Source of the DNA: Prasinococcaceae sp. CCMP 1430
Taxonomy: Eukaryota; Prasinodermophyta; Palmophyllophyceae; Prasinococcales; Prasinococcaceae
Direction: 5' to 3'
Assembly: GCA_013416795.1 (NCBI GenBank)
Contig: RQSC01000017.1
Coordinates: forward strand, 1-33,045
Length of the DNA stretch: 33,045 nt
Made by a program: the position numbers and the translations under genes. Below, piece after piece: positions 8,794 through 19,457 of the stretch (position 1 is its first letter; each line of letters opens with the position of its first letter). The notes below the pieces were generated by a model that saw only the letters and a program-made list of their open reading frames with translations, had not been told where the DNA came from and ran no database searches.

Positions 8794-11700
8794 TTACGCG
8801 CCCATCGGCCCCGCGGCAGCGGCGGCGGGGGCGGCGCGCCGCCTGGCGGCCGCGCGCGCGCGCTCGGTGGCCTCCTCGAATTCCTTGGCCTTGGCGGCGG
8901 CCACTGCGACGACGCTCTCGGGCACGCCTGCCATGCGAGCGACGGACACTCCGAAGGAGCGGTCGGCGATGCCTGGCACAACGCGGTATAGCAGCGTGAT
9001 CTTGGGGATGCCCTCCGCCCCCTCGCCCGCGCCCACGTCGCGCACGTAATCCATCCGAAACGTGCCCACATCGTCGGGATGCTCGCGCGCGAGCGCGCGC
9101 ACGATGTCCGGGTAGTGCGTCGCAAAGAGGCACAGGCACCTCGTGCGGCTCACGAGGTAGCTCAGCGTCGAGTACGCGATGGCGGCGCCGTCGTAGGTCG
9201 CGGTGCCTCGACCAAGCTCGTCCAGGATGACCAGGCTGCGCTCGGTGGCCTGCGAGAGCGCCGAGCTCGCTTCGGTGAGCTCCTCGAGGAATGTTGAGCG
9301 TCCCATGAGGATGTTGTCCGACGCGCCCATGCGCGTGAAGACGCCGTCCATGGCTGAGAGCGTCGCCCGCGCACACGGAACGAACGAGCCCGCCTGTGAC
9401 ATGACAACGGACAGTGCAAGCGAGCGCGCCGACGTGCTCTTGCCGCCCATGTTCGGGCCCGTGATCACGTGGCAGCGCTTGGCCGGCCGCGCGCCGAGAT
9501 GGTAGTCGTTGGGGACGAAACCACCGCCCATCATCGGGGAGAGCACCGGGTGCCAGCAGCCCTCGAGGCGCACCTCCACCGGCGCGGACTCAGCGGGCAC
9601 GTGGGGTCGCACGAAGCCCTCCGCCTCCGCGACGGTTGCGAGCGACAGGAGCGCATCGAGCTCGGCAAGCGCGCGCGCGGTGCCAGCCATTGGAGCGTAG
9701 TGCGTACCCGCAGCGCGAACGAATTGCGCCCACGCGAGGTTTGCTGCTGCCACTCGGCGCTCGCGCGCGCACGCGAGGCGTTTGATGCCTGCGATCACCT
9801 CGGGCGGGTGGTAGCGCGCGAATTGTTTGGTCGTGTTCACCTTGAGCCAGGCCGACGGCACCTTGTGGCTCACGGGCACCTCGACGAGGTACTCAGTCTT
9901 CGACGACCCCTGCGACAGCGAACGGTACTTGATCGACGGGCGATTCGCCACGCGGCGCAGTTCCGGCAGCAGGTTCTCGAGCTCCGCCTCTGCTGCACTC
10001 ACCTCGTCACGGCGCTGCGCAAGCTCGGGGAACCGCGCACGCGCGGTCTGCTCTGAGAAGATTTCGAGCTTGTCGCCAGCCGTCGCGGCCGCCTCGTTCA
10101 CCTCGGCGAGCATCGCGGCCGCTGCCGTCTCAACCGTGGCGTCCGACGCGGCGGCAACGAGCCCTCTGAGCAGCTGCGAGCGCGCCAGCGCATCCTCCGA
10201 CTTGGCGCACTCGCGCATGCGGCGCACGGCGGTGAGCATCGTGCGCAGCGTGCCCACTAGCTCGCGCGGGGTGGCCGTCTGGTGCACCACGCGCATGAGC
10301 GCGCGCTCCACGTCTGGCAGGCCGCGCAGCGTGCTGCGCATCGTGCGCGCGAGAATGCCCGCGTCGTTTGCGCCGTCGCCATTCGTGCCGCCAGCGGGGG
10401 CACCGTCCCCAGCCTCCTGCGGCCGTTCGATGCCGCTCGCACGCAGCGACTCTGCGAGACACTCGACAGCCTCGTGGCGCCCAATAACGGGTCTGGCACG
10501 AGCCAGCGGCCGCGTGATCCAACGGCGTAGCATGCGGCCGCCAGCAGCCGTGAGCGTGCGGTCGAGGAGCCGCACGAGCGAGCCGCGCTCGGTGCCGTCC
10601 CCCGAGTTGGTGAGCACCTCGAGCTGGCGCAGCGCGTTGGCAGAGAGCCGCATCTCGCCGTCCTCTGCGTAAGGCCTTGGTCGACTCGCCAGCGTGACCC
10701 CCGCGAGCTTGAACTGCGCGAGGTACTTTAGGCCGGCAGCGAGCGCTGTGAGCACGACCTCGGGCAAGCGCATCACGTCCTCGAGCATCTGATCGAGAGA
10801 TCCGCGCGCGTCATCCGCGTTGGCGAGGCTCGCGAGACCCCCCGCAACGTCGCGCCCGCCCTCGGCCTCGCAGTAGCGATCGGCTACAGCGGCGGCGGCC
10901 GACGCGCCCGCGACGCTCGCGGTCGTTTCGCGCTCTACTCGCACGCTGCCGGACGCTGCGTGCGCCTTGATGACCGCATCGACGACCGCATCGGGATCGC
11001 CTACGAGTACCACCTCGCGCGGCGCAAGCGCGATCACGCGCCCCTCGACCTCCGCGCGAGCGCGCCGCGAGTCGGCCGAGCCGTAGCTGACCTCTCCCGT
11101 GGAGCACTCGATAGCGACGACGCCAACCGACTTGTCCTGGCCCGTGGCGACAACGAGCAAAAAGCTCGACAGATCGCTGCTCTTGTTGCCGTGTGCATCG
11201 GCATCAGCGCCCGCTGCCTCGGTGCCCGCAGCGTCGGCGTCAGCTGGAGCGGCGGCGTCGGCGCTCGCGTACTGCTCGGCCGGCGTCGGGCCGCTGCCGT
11301 TCGTGCCTCCGCTGCTGCCGCCACCACCGCCGCCGCTGAATCGCCCGCGAAAGCGCCCGCCGTAGAAGCCGCCAGCTGGCTTGCGCGCCAGCTCGCCTTC
11401 GCTCGCTCCGAGTGCTGCCTGGGCGGCCAGCGTCGCGGCCGTGTATATGGCGCTGAGCTGACGCGAGAATGGCCCGCTCTTCTTGTCCGACGCGGCCTTG
11501 AGGGCAGCCGTATCGTCCTGCCTGACCACGCCGACCTTGTGTCCAGCCTCGACCAGCCGCTTGCAGTGGACCTCGAGTCGATGGGTGGGCACCGACGCGC
11601 TCAAGAAATTACCCTTGACGTACGCGGCGATGCCCAGGCACTCGCTCGCCACAGCGGCGTCTTTCCCAAAGAACTGGTACTTGTAGCCGACCTCGACCAG

Positions 11701-12351
11701 GAGCAGGACGCCCGGATGCTCGCGCTGCAGGCGCAGCACCTGCTGCTCGAGAGGCGTGTACTCGACGCCGCGCGCGCCAGGGGGCGGCTGGTAGAAAGGC
11801 TCGCCGCCCTCGCCGGTGATGGATGGCGCGCCGCTGTTCGCTGCTGCGGCGGGTGATGGCGCTCCAAGGCTCGCGCGTAGACGCGCGCGCCGTTCCTCCT
11901 CTGTGAGCGGCGTGGCGGGCGTGCCACCGGCTGCGTCGTCCACTGCTGCATCGCCGCCGACGACGTCGTCATCGACTTCGGTCTGATCGACCAGATCGAC
12001 GCCCGCCCACTCGCCCTTGCGCGCGCGCTGCTGCCGCTGCCGCGGCGCTGCCACGGCGGTCGATCGCGGCGGCCGCGACGCGGTCGGAGGCGCGGACGCC
12101 TTCGCTGGCGGTCGAGCGGCCGATGGGGCCGCTGCCCCACCGGCGTTGGCGCCCTTCGGCGCCGCGGCCTTGGGCGCGAAAAACGACGAGATCGCCCGCT
12201 GCTTCCCCCCGGGTGCATGCACGAAGCGCAGAGGCGGCCGCACGCTTGGGGCACGCAGGCTGATTGTGTCAGAACGTGACACGCGTCTGCGCAGCGCGCG
12301 CCGTCCGCCTGCAGCGCTCGACCGCGCCCCCGTCCTTTTCGCGCGTCGCAT
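8794..12351 (-). CDS. MSH3: MSH3-type DNA mismatch repair protein
   Basis: A single frame of 1185 residues from the ATG at 12351. MSH3 pairs with MSH2 (MutS-beta) to recognise insertion/deletion loops in nuclear DNA. A PCNA-binding PIP box, QRAISSFF, is at 50-57. The mismatch-binding domain contains VEVGYKYQFFGKDA, VPTHRLEVHCKRL and VGVVRQDDTAALKA, of MSH3 rather than MSH6 type. A Gly-, Ser- and Ala-rich insert of about 60 residues lies near 340-400. The core and clamp domains follow. The ATPase has Walker A GPNMGGKST near 964-972 and the DELGRGTATYDG signature near 1040. The end is Ala-rich, GPMGA. The start is divergent from the OSCA-like gene. No intron is needed. Confidence 0.92.
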   Translation of the reverse strand: MRRAKRTGARSSAAGGRRALRRRVSRSDTISLRAPSVRPPLRFVHAPGGKQRAISSFFAPKAAAPKGANAGGAAAPSAARPPAKASAPPTASRPPRSTAVAAPRQRQQRARKGEWAGVDLVDQTEVDDDVVGGDAAVDDAAGGTPATPLTEEERRARLRASLGAPSPAAAANSGAPSITGEGGEPFYQPPPGARGVEYTPLEQQVLRLQREHPGVLLLVEVGYKYQFFGKDAAVASECLGIAAYVKGNFLSASVPTHRLEVHCKRLVEAGHKVGVVRQDDTAALKAASDKKSGPFSRQLSAIYTAATLAAQAALGASEGELARKPAGGFYGGRFRGRFSGGGGGGSSGGTNGSGPTPAEQYASADAAAPADADAAGTEAAGADADAHGNKSSDLSSFLLVVATGQDKSVGVVAIECSTGEVSYGSADSRRARAEVEGRVIALAPREVVLVGDPDAVVDAVIKAHAASGSVRVERETTASVAGASAAAAVADRYCEAEGGRDVAGGLASLANADDARGSLDQMLEDVMRLPEVVLTALAAGLKYLAQFKLAGVTLASRPRPYAEDGEMRLSANALRQLEVLTNSGDGTERGSLVRLLDRTLTAAGGRMLRRWITRPLARARPVIGRHEAVECLAESLRASGIERPQEAGDGAPAGGTNGDGANDAGILARTMRSTLRGLPDVERALMRVVHQTATPRELVGTLRTMLTAVRRMRECAKSEDALARSQLLRGLVAAASDATVETAAAAMLAEVNEAAATAGDKLEIFSEQTARARFPELAQRRDEVSAAEAELENLLPELRRVANRPSIKYRSLSQGSSKTEYLVEVPVSHKVPSAWLKVNTTKQFARYHPPEVIAGIKRLACARERRVAAANLAWAQFVRAAGTHYAPMAGTARALAELDALLSLATVAEAEGFVRPHVPAESAPVEVRLEGCWHPVLSPMMGGGFVPNDYHLGARPAKRCHVITGPNMGGKSTSARSLALSVVMSQAGSFVPCARATLSAMDGVFTRMGASDNILMGRSTFLEELTEASSALSQATERSLVILDELGRGTATYDGAAIAYSTLSYLVSRTRCLCLFATHYPDIVRALAREHPDDVGTFRMDYVRDVGAGEGAEGIPKITLLYRVVPGIADRSFGVSVARMAGVPESVVAVAAAKAKEFEEATERARAAARRRAAPAAAAAGPMGA

Positions 12352-13032
12352 ACAGGGTTCGCTTCGAAGATCAAGTCAAATTACCTTTGAGGATATCGCA
12401 GACCCCTTTGACCCAAATTATGTTTTTGAGATTTGAGCTCGCCCGTGGTTACATTTTGCACATTTCGTAGTGCGTGTGCCAAGCCCTCCTCGCGTGTTCG
12501 CGTCAGATTTCGAAATCCGCTGATTCGATGCAGAGAGGTCGATCTTTGATCAAAACGCGCGGAATCGCACGAATTGGGCGCGGCAGACTGCGGCGGAATT
12601 CGCGCGCGCGAGCAGCCCCCCGCGCGCTCGCGCGCGCTCGGGGAACGCGCGCCGGTGCTGGGCGCAGCGGGGCCAAGCGCAGCGCGGCGGCGTTATCGCC
12701 GCCGCGGGCGGGTGGGCGCCAGAGCGCAGGCGCGGCCTCCTGCCCGGCGTCCCCCGCCGCTGCGTCCCCCGCGTTCCTCATCGCCGGCGGCACGAGAAAA
12801 CTCCGATGTCGCCGCCCACGACCGCCTTCCTCCCCCCCCCCCCCAGGTGACGGGGGAGGGCGCCAGGCAACGCGTGTGCACACAGTGGCGCCTACGACAG
12901 CCTCAAGTGACAGGCTCCAGGTCAGGAAAAAAGTTTTTATTTTTTTACGCATCATCTCGACGAGTTGCCTGGAAAGGGGTGGGGGGTGGGAGGGTGCGGT
13001 GCGGCGGGCGGCGACCCGCCCCGGCCGCCGCG
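12352..13032. promoter_or_regulatory. Divergent region between MSH3 and the OSCA-like gene
   Basis: These 681 bases begin with about 190 bp of unusually AT-rich DNA next to MSH3 (12360-12550). GC-rich DNA follows, with a C13 run at 12832-12844 ending in CCAGGTGA, which resembles a splice acceptor and could close a 5' UTR intron. The stretch AAAAGTTTTTATTTTTTTA near 12928-12946, about 90 bp before the OSCA-like ATG, could be its core promoter. GCTCGCCCGTGGTT at 12437-12450 recurs at 21569-21582. No gene was recognised here. Confidence 0.45.
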
Positions 13033-16000
13033 ATGGGATGGGATTCGGATGGGGCTGCCGCCGCTGCGCTGGCGTCGGCGCTGGGGGAAGAGTGCGCGGC
13101 AGCGCTGGGAGCGCTCGCGGGCGCGGCGGCGGCCATCGCGGCAGACCTCGAGGAAGGAGAGGTGCTCCCTCACGAAGCTGGAGGGGCGGCGTCGCCCGGG
13201 ACTCGGTGCGCGAACGCGACGGTCGCCATCGACGGAACGGTGCGCGATGTGCTGAGCATCGCGTGGCCCCTATCGACGGTGGACCTGAAGGTTGCGTCGG
13301 GGTCGACGGTGCGCGACCTCCTCCGCACGCTATTGGTGGCGGCCGCACTCTTTGCTTTCCTCCTGCTTCTGGTCGGCTGGGGTCGCACAGGGCCCCTGCA
13401 CCGAACCTTCGACTCGGTTTGGTGGCAGCTCTCGGAGGGCGGCACGCACCAGGGCGTAGCGCGCACACCCCTGGGCGTGCGGCTGCCTCGGCTCGGTGGC
13501 TGGATGAGCTTCCTGCGAGCAGCGGTCGCGCGCTCGGATGACGCGCTCGCGGTGACTTGCTCGCTGGATGATGTCATGCTGCTGCGATGGGTGCGCATGT
13601 GTGCGCAATTCTTTACCGTGCTCTCCGTGGTTTCTTTGCCAGCGCTGCTGCCGCTGTACGCCCGCTCGCTGGGGAGTTCGGGCGCCGATGGCAGCACGCC
13701 GCTGCGGGAGCTCACGATAGGTAATCTCGCCACCGATACGAACTGGCGGTGGCTGCCCGTGGTCCTCATCTGGGCTTACACCTGGTTCCTTATCAAGATG
13801 CTCTCCTCCCTCACGGCGCAATACGCGCGGCTGCGCTGGACGGTGAGCCCCGAACGGGCCGGCGTGCAGATGCATGCTGTGCTGGTGAGCGACGTGCCCA
13901 CGCACTCAGAGGACGTGGCGGCGGCGCTCGCGCTAGCTTCGGATCCCGCGCAGCTCGCTGAGGTCGGTTCGAATGTGAGCGCGACGTGCAGCTCGTGCAT
14001 GGCGATTGTTGTGTGGTTCCTCCTCGACTTAATGCCAGGAAGGCTGGTTCTCAAGCACGTCGTGGTGCCGCTGTGCAAGCGGCTTGGCGTGCGCGCCATC
14101 GACTACCACCAAATCGGTCGATACACGACCGTTCAGCGAGGGGCCGAACGCATGATCTCGCAGCTCGCTACGCCCGTTAGGAAGACACGCAGGCGTGCGC
14201 GGACTCACGTGCGGACCGGTTCGGAAGATTTGGTCCTCGAGGAAAATGGCAGCGGCCTCGCAAGTCAGCTGACGTCAGGGCATCATCGGCGCGTGGCTTC
14301 GTCGTTGGATTTTGCGAATCTGCCTACAGCTGCGGCTAAGGCAGCACATGCTGGAATGTCGCCTGTGCGAACGCCGCGCGTGGCCAGGGCACCGCCGCCA
14401 GCGCTGGCGATCCCGTCAGGCGGCCAACTCCTCAGCCCACCGAGCATCGCGAGTGTGGCGAGCTTTGCCAGCGTGGCCAGCGTCACCAGCGATGGCGACG
14501 GCGACTCCTCTCAAAGTGGCAGCGCCAAGCGCAGGCGCGAAGCCATCAGGGGCTTCGAAGCCGAGACTGGAAGAGTGGCGGTAGACTTGTTCCTTAATCC
14601 CGACCTGGGGCTCGTGTCGCGCGAGGAGGTGTCCAAACGCGTGCGATCCAAGTTCGCGGAGTCGTTCTCGGAGGAGGAGGTGATCCATGTCATCCAGGCC
14701 CTTGACACGAGCGAAATTGATGTGCTCAGTGCTCAGCTGGACGCGGCGCGCGAGGCCGTCGCTGCGCACAAACTGCGCCACGACCTGACATCGAAGAGCG
14801 CCTTGGCATTCTCGAGGCTGGGCCAGCGGCTTAAGGCGAGCCTGAAAGCGTTCATGGCCCTCCAGCCGACTGTGCCGCGCCTGGAAGTGATTGATGAGCA
14901 TTCCCCTTCGACGACCGCCACATCAAAGCTGCTCGCGCTCGAATCGAGGGCGTCCACGCTCTCGCAGGAGCTCCGCGAGAAGCGCCGGAAGCTTGTCATG
15001 GATGGGGCCCCGAGCCCCTCCGCTATTGTGATATTCAAGCGGCGGCGGACGGCCACTATTGCGGGCAGCGTGCTCCTCAGCCCCGAATTTGGCACGTGGA
15101 ATGCCGAGCCCGCCCCGGGCCCTACGGACGTGGTGTGGTCGAACCTGCACATGACTTCAGCCGAGCGCGACTTGAAGACGCTGAGGGTACGTTTGCTGGC
15201 AGCATTCATCATCCTGTTTGCGCAGGTGCCTGTCGCGTACATCAAGGGCTTGTTGGTGGATAACCAGGACGTTGTGGTCCACCATCTCGGCGATATGGCC
15301 TTCGAACTGCTTGTCGCGCTCGTTTTCGTCATCTTCCTCGTCGTCGGGCACGTCTTGAGCCTGGCGCTCTCGAGAGCCACGGGCCACAAATCTTTTAGCC
15401 GCATGGACACGGAGGGCGCGCAAATATACTTCTGGCTTCTCGCATTGAACGTCGTCGTCGCTAACATGACCACGAAGTCCATCTGGAACGAGCTGGTCGA
15501 CTGGACGAGCGACCTGGGGCTGCTGGGGCTGAAGCTCACCTCGGCGTTGGTAGACACCAGCCAGCTCTTCATCAACTTCGTCGCCTTCCGCGTGGCGCAG
15601 TCGCTGCCGTTCGAGCTCCTGCACCCGCCCTCTCACCTCCGCTATGGGATCAAGCTGTTGCTGCACACGCTGTCGAGGCAGAAATTCAGCGAGTCTGCGA
15701 GGCGCGCCGCCTCGGTGCCTGAGTACATGCCCGCCCATCGCGTGCCTGCGCAAATGGGGATGATCGTGCTCCTGGGCATGCTGTACAGCGTGTTCGCTCC
15801 CCTCATCCTGCCCGTGTGCGCCGTGTACTTCTGGTGCGCGCTCGTCTTCTGGAAGCACAACTGCGTCTATCATTACCGGAGCCGTTACACGAACGGCGGC
15901 GAGCTGTGGCCCTTTCTGCAAAACATGACCCTTCGGTGTCTCCTCCTCACGCAGCTGATTACCTTTGGCGGCATGGGAGCGGCCGACAACGCACTGCTGA

Positions 16001-16903
16001 GGCTCTTCCTGCTCCCCCTGCCGTTTTACACGTACTACGCCGGTAGCGCGCTCCACCGCAGGACCATGGACACTGGCCAGCGCATGCCGCTCTTCGCAGA
16101 CGCCGACGCAGTCGCGGCGGCGTCGCTGGGGGCACTCCAGCGGCGCATTATCTCCGGCGGCTGGCGCGAGTACATCCCGCGAAACCTGCGCGGCATGAGC
16201 GGCACGCGGCTGTTCAAGGAGGCGGTGGTGCGCATCATCGAGGCGCGCGCTTTCGCTGCGGCGCGGGGTCGTCCCCCCCCCGCGGCGCGCCGAGGAGATG
16301 GGCGGTCTCTCCCCGCCCGCGCGCGAGAGGCGGCTCGGCAGGGAGCGCACGTGGCGGCTGGAGGAGGAGCTGCTGCAGCATACGGCGGTTTCCCCCCCAG
16401 GCGCGCGCAGCGGCACTTCCCCGCTCGCGCCACCGCCGTGGGAGCGTGGTCCTCCGACGCGCCCCGCAGGGCGTCGCTCGTCGACGCCTGGCGGCGAGGC
16501 GGATGAGGAAGAGAAGGTGAGCGCCAACGGGGTCGCGCTCCGCCTCCGCGTGGGCACCGACGACGTCCTGCTGGACGCCTCCATGCCGCGCGCGAGGGAG
16601 CTCTTCGGCGTCCCCGAGTTGGGCCCGCCGATGTCGGAGCAGACGCTGATGCCGCGCGTGGGGTCGGGGACGGACGCGGCCGCGGCGGACGGGAGGGCGC
16701 CGGGGGGCAGCGACTGCGGCGACGAGGAGCGTGGCTCGGACACCGGAGGCTCGGAGGCGGGCTCGGTCATTGTGCACTCCGACGCCGATGGCGATGGTGA
16801 GGACGAGGACGATGAGGAAGAGGGCGCCGCGGATGCGGGCTATGACGGGCTCGGCGGGGGCTCCGGGTTGCGCTCGCCGCCGCGCGAGTGGCGAGGCCCA
16901 TGA
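13033..16903 (+). CDS. OSCA/TMEM63 (CSC1-like) family membrane channel, frame change near the 3' end
   Basis: OSCA/TMEM63 proteins are multi-pass cation channels opened by membrane tension or osmotic stress. From the ATG at 13033 one frame runs to 16506 (1157 residues). It shows about ten to eleven hydrophobic segments, the first at DLLRTLLVAAALFAFLLLLV. A conserved loop (SPERAGVQMHAVLVSDVP) precedes a long cytosolic region with a Ser-rich insert. The C-terminal 7TM core contains SLPFELLHPP, YSVFAPLILPVCAVYFW and NGGELWPFLQNMTLR. After about 16270 this frame becomes Ala/Arg-rich and looks non-coding, whereas the next frame reads RRAEEMGGLSPPARERRL and continues to an acidic tail ending at 16903. 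The change sits at a C9 tract (16273-16281). Alternatively, a 133-nt intron 16268-16400 (weak GTCGTC donor, CCCCCCAG acceptor) restores the same frame. The open frame upstream of 13033 back to 12574 has no ATG. Confidence 0.82.
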
Positions 16904-17081
16904 CCACGTCGCCCAACTTTTTTTGGTATAATGAACGACACGCACGTGCGCGGGCGCACGGACGCCGCGCGCGCACGCATGCACGCGCGCGCGCGAACGC
17001 GGCCTACCGAGTGCGCTCGCCCGCGCGCGCCCGCGCGGGTGTGCGCACGGCGCACACCCGTACGCGGCCAGGGTGCCCCAG

Positions 17082-17135
<54 letters not shown>

Positions 17136-18137
17136 ACGGGACCGAAGGGGAAGCCCGCCTCGGCAGGAAAGACTTGACTGCCCCCCCCCACACACACACC
17201 CTCGCGCATGCTGACGCGTCTTCATCAATGGCTGTCAAGAAATCGTGCGCATCGGATCAGGCGATCCTCCGATTCCAAACACCCTCCGAAACGCGAAAAT
17301 TCGAATTCGAACCGCGCGCGCGCGCGCGCGCGCGCGCGCGGTGCGGGCGCGCGCCCCTTTGGGGTCACGACCCCAAACTCATAGGGTCCAATAATTACAT
17401 CACAAAACGTTGACATTCCCATCTTTAATGCATATCTTCCTATCTCGAAGGTATGGTCAAAATGCACTCAAATCGCCCCGCCGCGTGGCGCGCGACGCGG
17501 CCCGGAATCGACGTCAAAAAGGGAGCGCGCGCGCCGAGCCCCCGCGTCCCGCGCGGCGGTTGGCGCCCGCGGGTAGGCGCCCGCGGGAGGGGTTCTGCGC
17601 GCGCGCGCGCGATCGCGCGCGAGCCGCCGCCCCTGATGAAAAACGCCGCGGAGTTGAAACGGCGCGCGCGGCGCGGGAACGCGTCGCGACCGACCTCCAC
17701 ACAACACATATGCGATCATACTTACATCATTATTCCCCACGGGAAAGTGTTTGATTGGAGTGCGTTTTGATGAGATGGTGGGGGACGGGAGGTCGGGACG
17801 CACGCGCGCCGCGCGCGGGCGAAATCGCGGCGGGCGGCGCGCGAAATGGGCGGAGCGGAAAGGCGGCGCGATGCGATGCGACCCGCGCGCGCGCGCGCGC
17901 AGGTGCAGGGCGGGGGAGGGGGTGGGGGGGTGGGGTGGGGGATGAGGGGGGGGTACGAATGGGAGGGCAGAGTGCACGGGAGAGGCGCGCGCGAACGCGC
18001 GCGCGCCCCTCCCACCCACCCCCACCTCGGGCCTCGCGCCCCCACTACACACCCTCCCTCCCGCTCCGATCGCTGCACCGGTCCGGCGCCCGCGCTGCAC
18101 CGGTCCGGCGCCCGCACGGCGCCAGTGGTGGCCAGCG
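16904..18137. other. Gene-free, low-complexity stretch
   Basis: No convincing gene was found in 1.23 kb. It contains a T-rich GGTATAATG site near 16917-16932, alternating purine-pyrimidine GC/CA runs, the C53 tract, a CG dinucleotide run near 17316-17340 and two AT-rich islands (17380-17460 and 17695-17770). A near-tandem GGCGCCCGCGGG pair lies near 17563-17590. The last 370 bp before the next gene alternate G-rich and C-rich blocks. A 105-codon open frame from 17453 is Arg/Ala-rich and has no recognisable motif. Confidence 0.6.
17083..17135. repeat. 53-base C homopolymer
   Basis: An uninterrupted run of C from 17083 to 17135. The opposite strand is G53, able to form G-quadruplexes, and the C strand could form an i-motif. 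The true length in the genome is uncertain because polymerases and sequencers slip on such runs. Confidence 0.9.
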
Positions 18138-19145
18138 ATGGGCGGCGTGCGGCAGACGCGCGCGCGACGTCGGCAGCAGCGGCGGATGCCGGCGAGGGGT
18201 GCGGGGGCGGCCCGGGCCCCATCTGCGGCACTGTGCCTGTGCCTGTGCGCGGCGAGCGCGGCGCGGCTGGCGGCCGGCGTGCTCGCGCCCGCGCCTGTGC
18301 CCGCACCCTCGACGGATGTCTTCCTCGACGGCATCGAAGCCGTGGACGAGTCGCTGCTGCAATTCGGGAGCGTGCCCATCCCTGAGCTCGGCCCGCAGGC
18401 GGCGTCGGAGGCGCCCACCGCCGACGCGGCACCAGAGGAGGGCACCGTCGAGGAGGCCGAGCCGGATCCGGAGAAAGGCATCCCCTTCGGCACCGGTACC
18501 GTCCCCGGCGGCGATGGGCCGGGCGAGGAAGGGGAGGTGGATACGGACGCGCCCGCTCAGATGCCCACGGAGTCATCGACGGACTTCCCCACGACGGCGC
18601 CGATCATCTCCCCGATGACGTCCGCACCAACGGTTCCGATCGCGTTTCCGACGCGCGCTGCCACGCTCTCGCCCGGCGCGCCGACGGCCTCCTCGGAGAT
18701 TCCCTTCTGCCCGCCCTGCAACAGCTGCGCGCCCACACCGTCGCCGACGAAATCGCCGATCGCGCGTACCGAATCGCCCTCTGCTGAGCCCACAGGCAGG
18801 CCGACTCGACCGCCGGTGCCTACACCATCGCCCTTCGCCGTGCAGCCGACGGAGTCGCCCTTGGTGCCTACTGACGCGCCCATCGTGGTGCAGCCGACGG
18901 AGTCGCCCTTGGTGCCCACCGACGCGCCCGTCGTGGTGCAGCCGACGGAGTCGCCCTTGGTGCCAACCGACGCGCCCGTCGTGGTGCAGCCGACGGAGTC
19001 GCCCTTGGTGCCAACCGACGCGCCCGTCGTGGTGCAGCCGACGGAGTCGCCCTTGGTACCCACTGAATCGCCCTTCGAGGTGATCGTGCAGCCGACGGAG
19101 TCGCCCTTGGTGCCTACCGACGCGCCGTTCGACTTGGGAGACTAA
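18138..19145 (+). CDS. Secreted PT-rich tandem-repeat protein (cell-surface candidate)
   Basis: 335 residues from the ATG at 18138. M17 is an alternative start closer to the hydrophobic signal-like segment AALCLCLCAASAARLAAGVL. An acidic linker and a Pro/Thr/Ser-rich region follow, with one small Cys cluster (CPPCNSC). Residues 235-335 are six copies of VQPTESPLVPTDAPVV, a 16-residue unit; copy five is 18 residues. Regular PT and SP steps suggest an extended, O-glycosylated chain like the PT-rich wall proteins of diatoms, brown algae and haptophytes. No enzyme domain was seen. The frame stops straight after copy six, and a decayed seventh copy lies just past the stop in another frame. The molecular role is unknown. 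Confidence 0.75.
   Translation: MGGVRQTRARRRQQRRMPARGAGAARAPSAALCLCLCAASAARLAAGVLAPAPVPAPSTDVFLDGIEAVDESLLQFGSVPIPELGPQAASEAPTADAAPEEGTVEEAEPDPEKGIPFGTGTVPGGDGPGEEGEVDTDAPAQMPTESSTDFPTTAPIISPMTSAPTVPIAFPTRAATLSPGAPTASSEIPFCPPCNSCAPTPSPTKSPIARTESPSAEPTGRPTRPPVPTPSPFAVQPTESPLVPTDAPIVVQPTESPLVPTDAPVVVQPTESPLVPTDAPVVVQPTESPLVPTDAPVVVQPTESPLVPTESPFEVIVQPTESPLVPTDAPFDLGD
18840..19133 (+). repeat. 48-bp coding minisatellite
   Basis: Units begin at 18840, 18888, 18936, 18984, 19032 (54 bp) and 19086, each starting GTGCAGCCGACGGAGTCG. Copies two to four are nearly identical in DNA as well as protein, which points to recent unequal exchange or slippage. Confidence 0.95.
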
Positions 19146-19457
19146 TTGTGCAACCAACCGACATCTTTGATGATCTTCTTGCGGTGGAGGTCTCCTCGTG
19201 AAGACTCCAAATGCAAGTGCGATCTGGACTAAGGGCAGTGAATTGCCCTGGTTGCCACTAATGCGAACACTCCTGCCCCAGTGGCTATACACGAGTATGT
19301 CACTCGTGCCTGCTCCCGTGCACACCATATGACAGAGCGTATATGAATGACGACCGGGCGCTGCGGAACGCGCTGGCACGCGCCCGCCAGCACCGGCTCT
19401 GAGAGGCTCTGAGAGTGCAAGGTCTTGCACGTCGAAGTCGACAGTACTTATAACATA
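19146..19457. other. Convergent intergenic stretch
   Basis: 312 bases of lower GC between the PT-repeat gene (+) and the glycosyltransferase (-). It begins with the relic repeat copy (19148 onward), which reads IVQPTDIFDDLLAVEVSS before a stop. A short direct repeat GAGGCTCTGAGAG lies near 19401-19415. Nothing else was recognised. Confidence 0.5.

Noticed and set aside
12574-13032. 153-residue N-terminal extension of the OSCA-like protein
   Set aside because: It has no ATG and is Arg/Pro/Ala-rich. It includes the C13 run and the AT-rich putative core promoter. The ATG at 13033 is the first in frame.
18840-19133. CRISPR-like array
   Set aside because: Repeats are contiguous with no spacers, lie in a coding frame and translate to a regular 16-residue unit.
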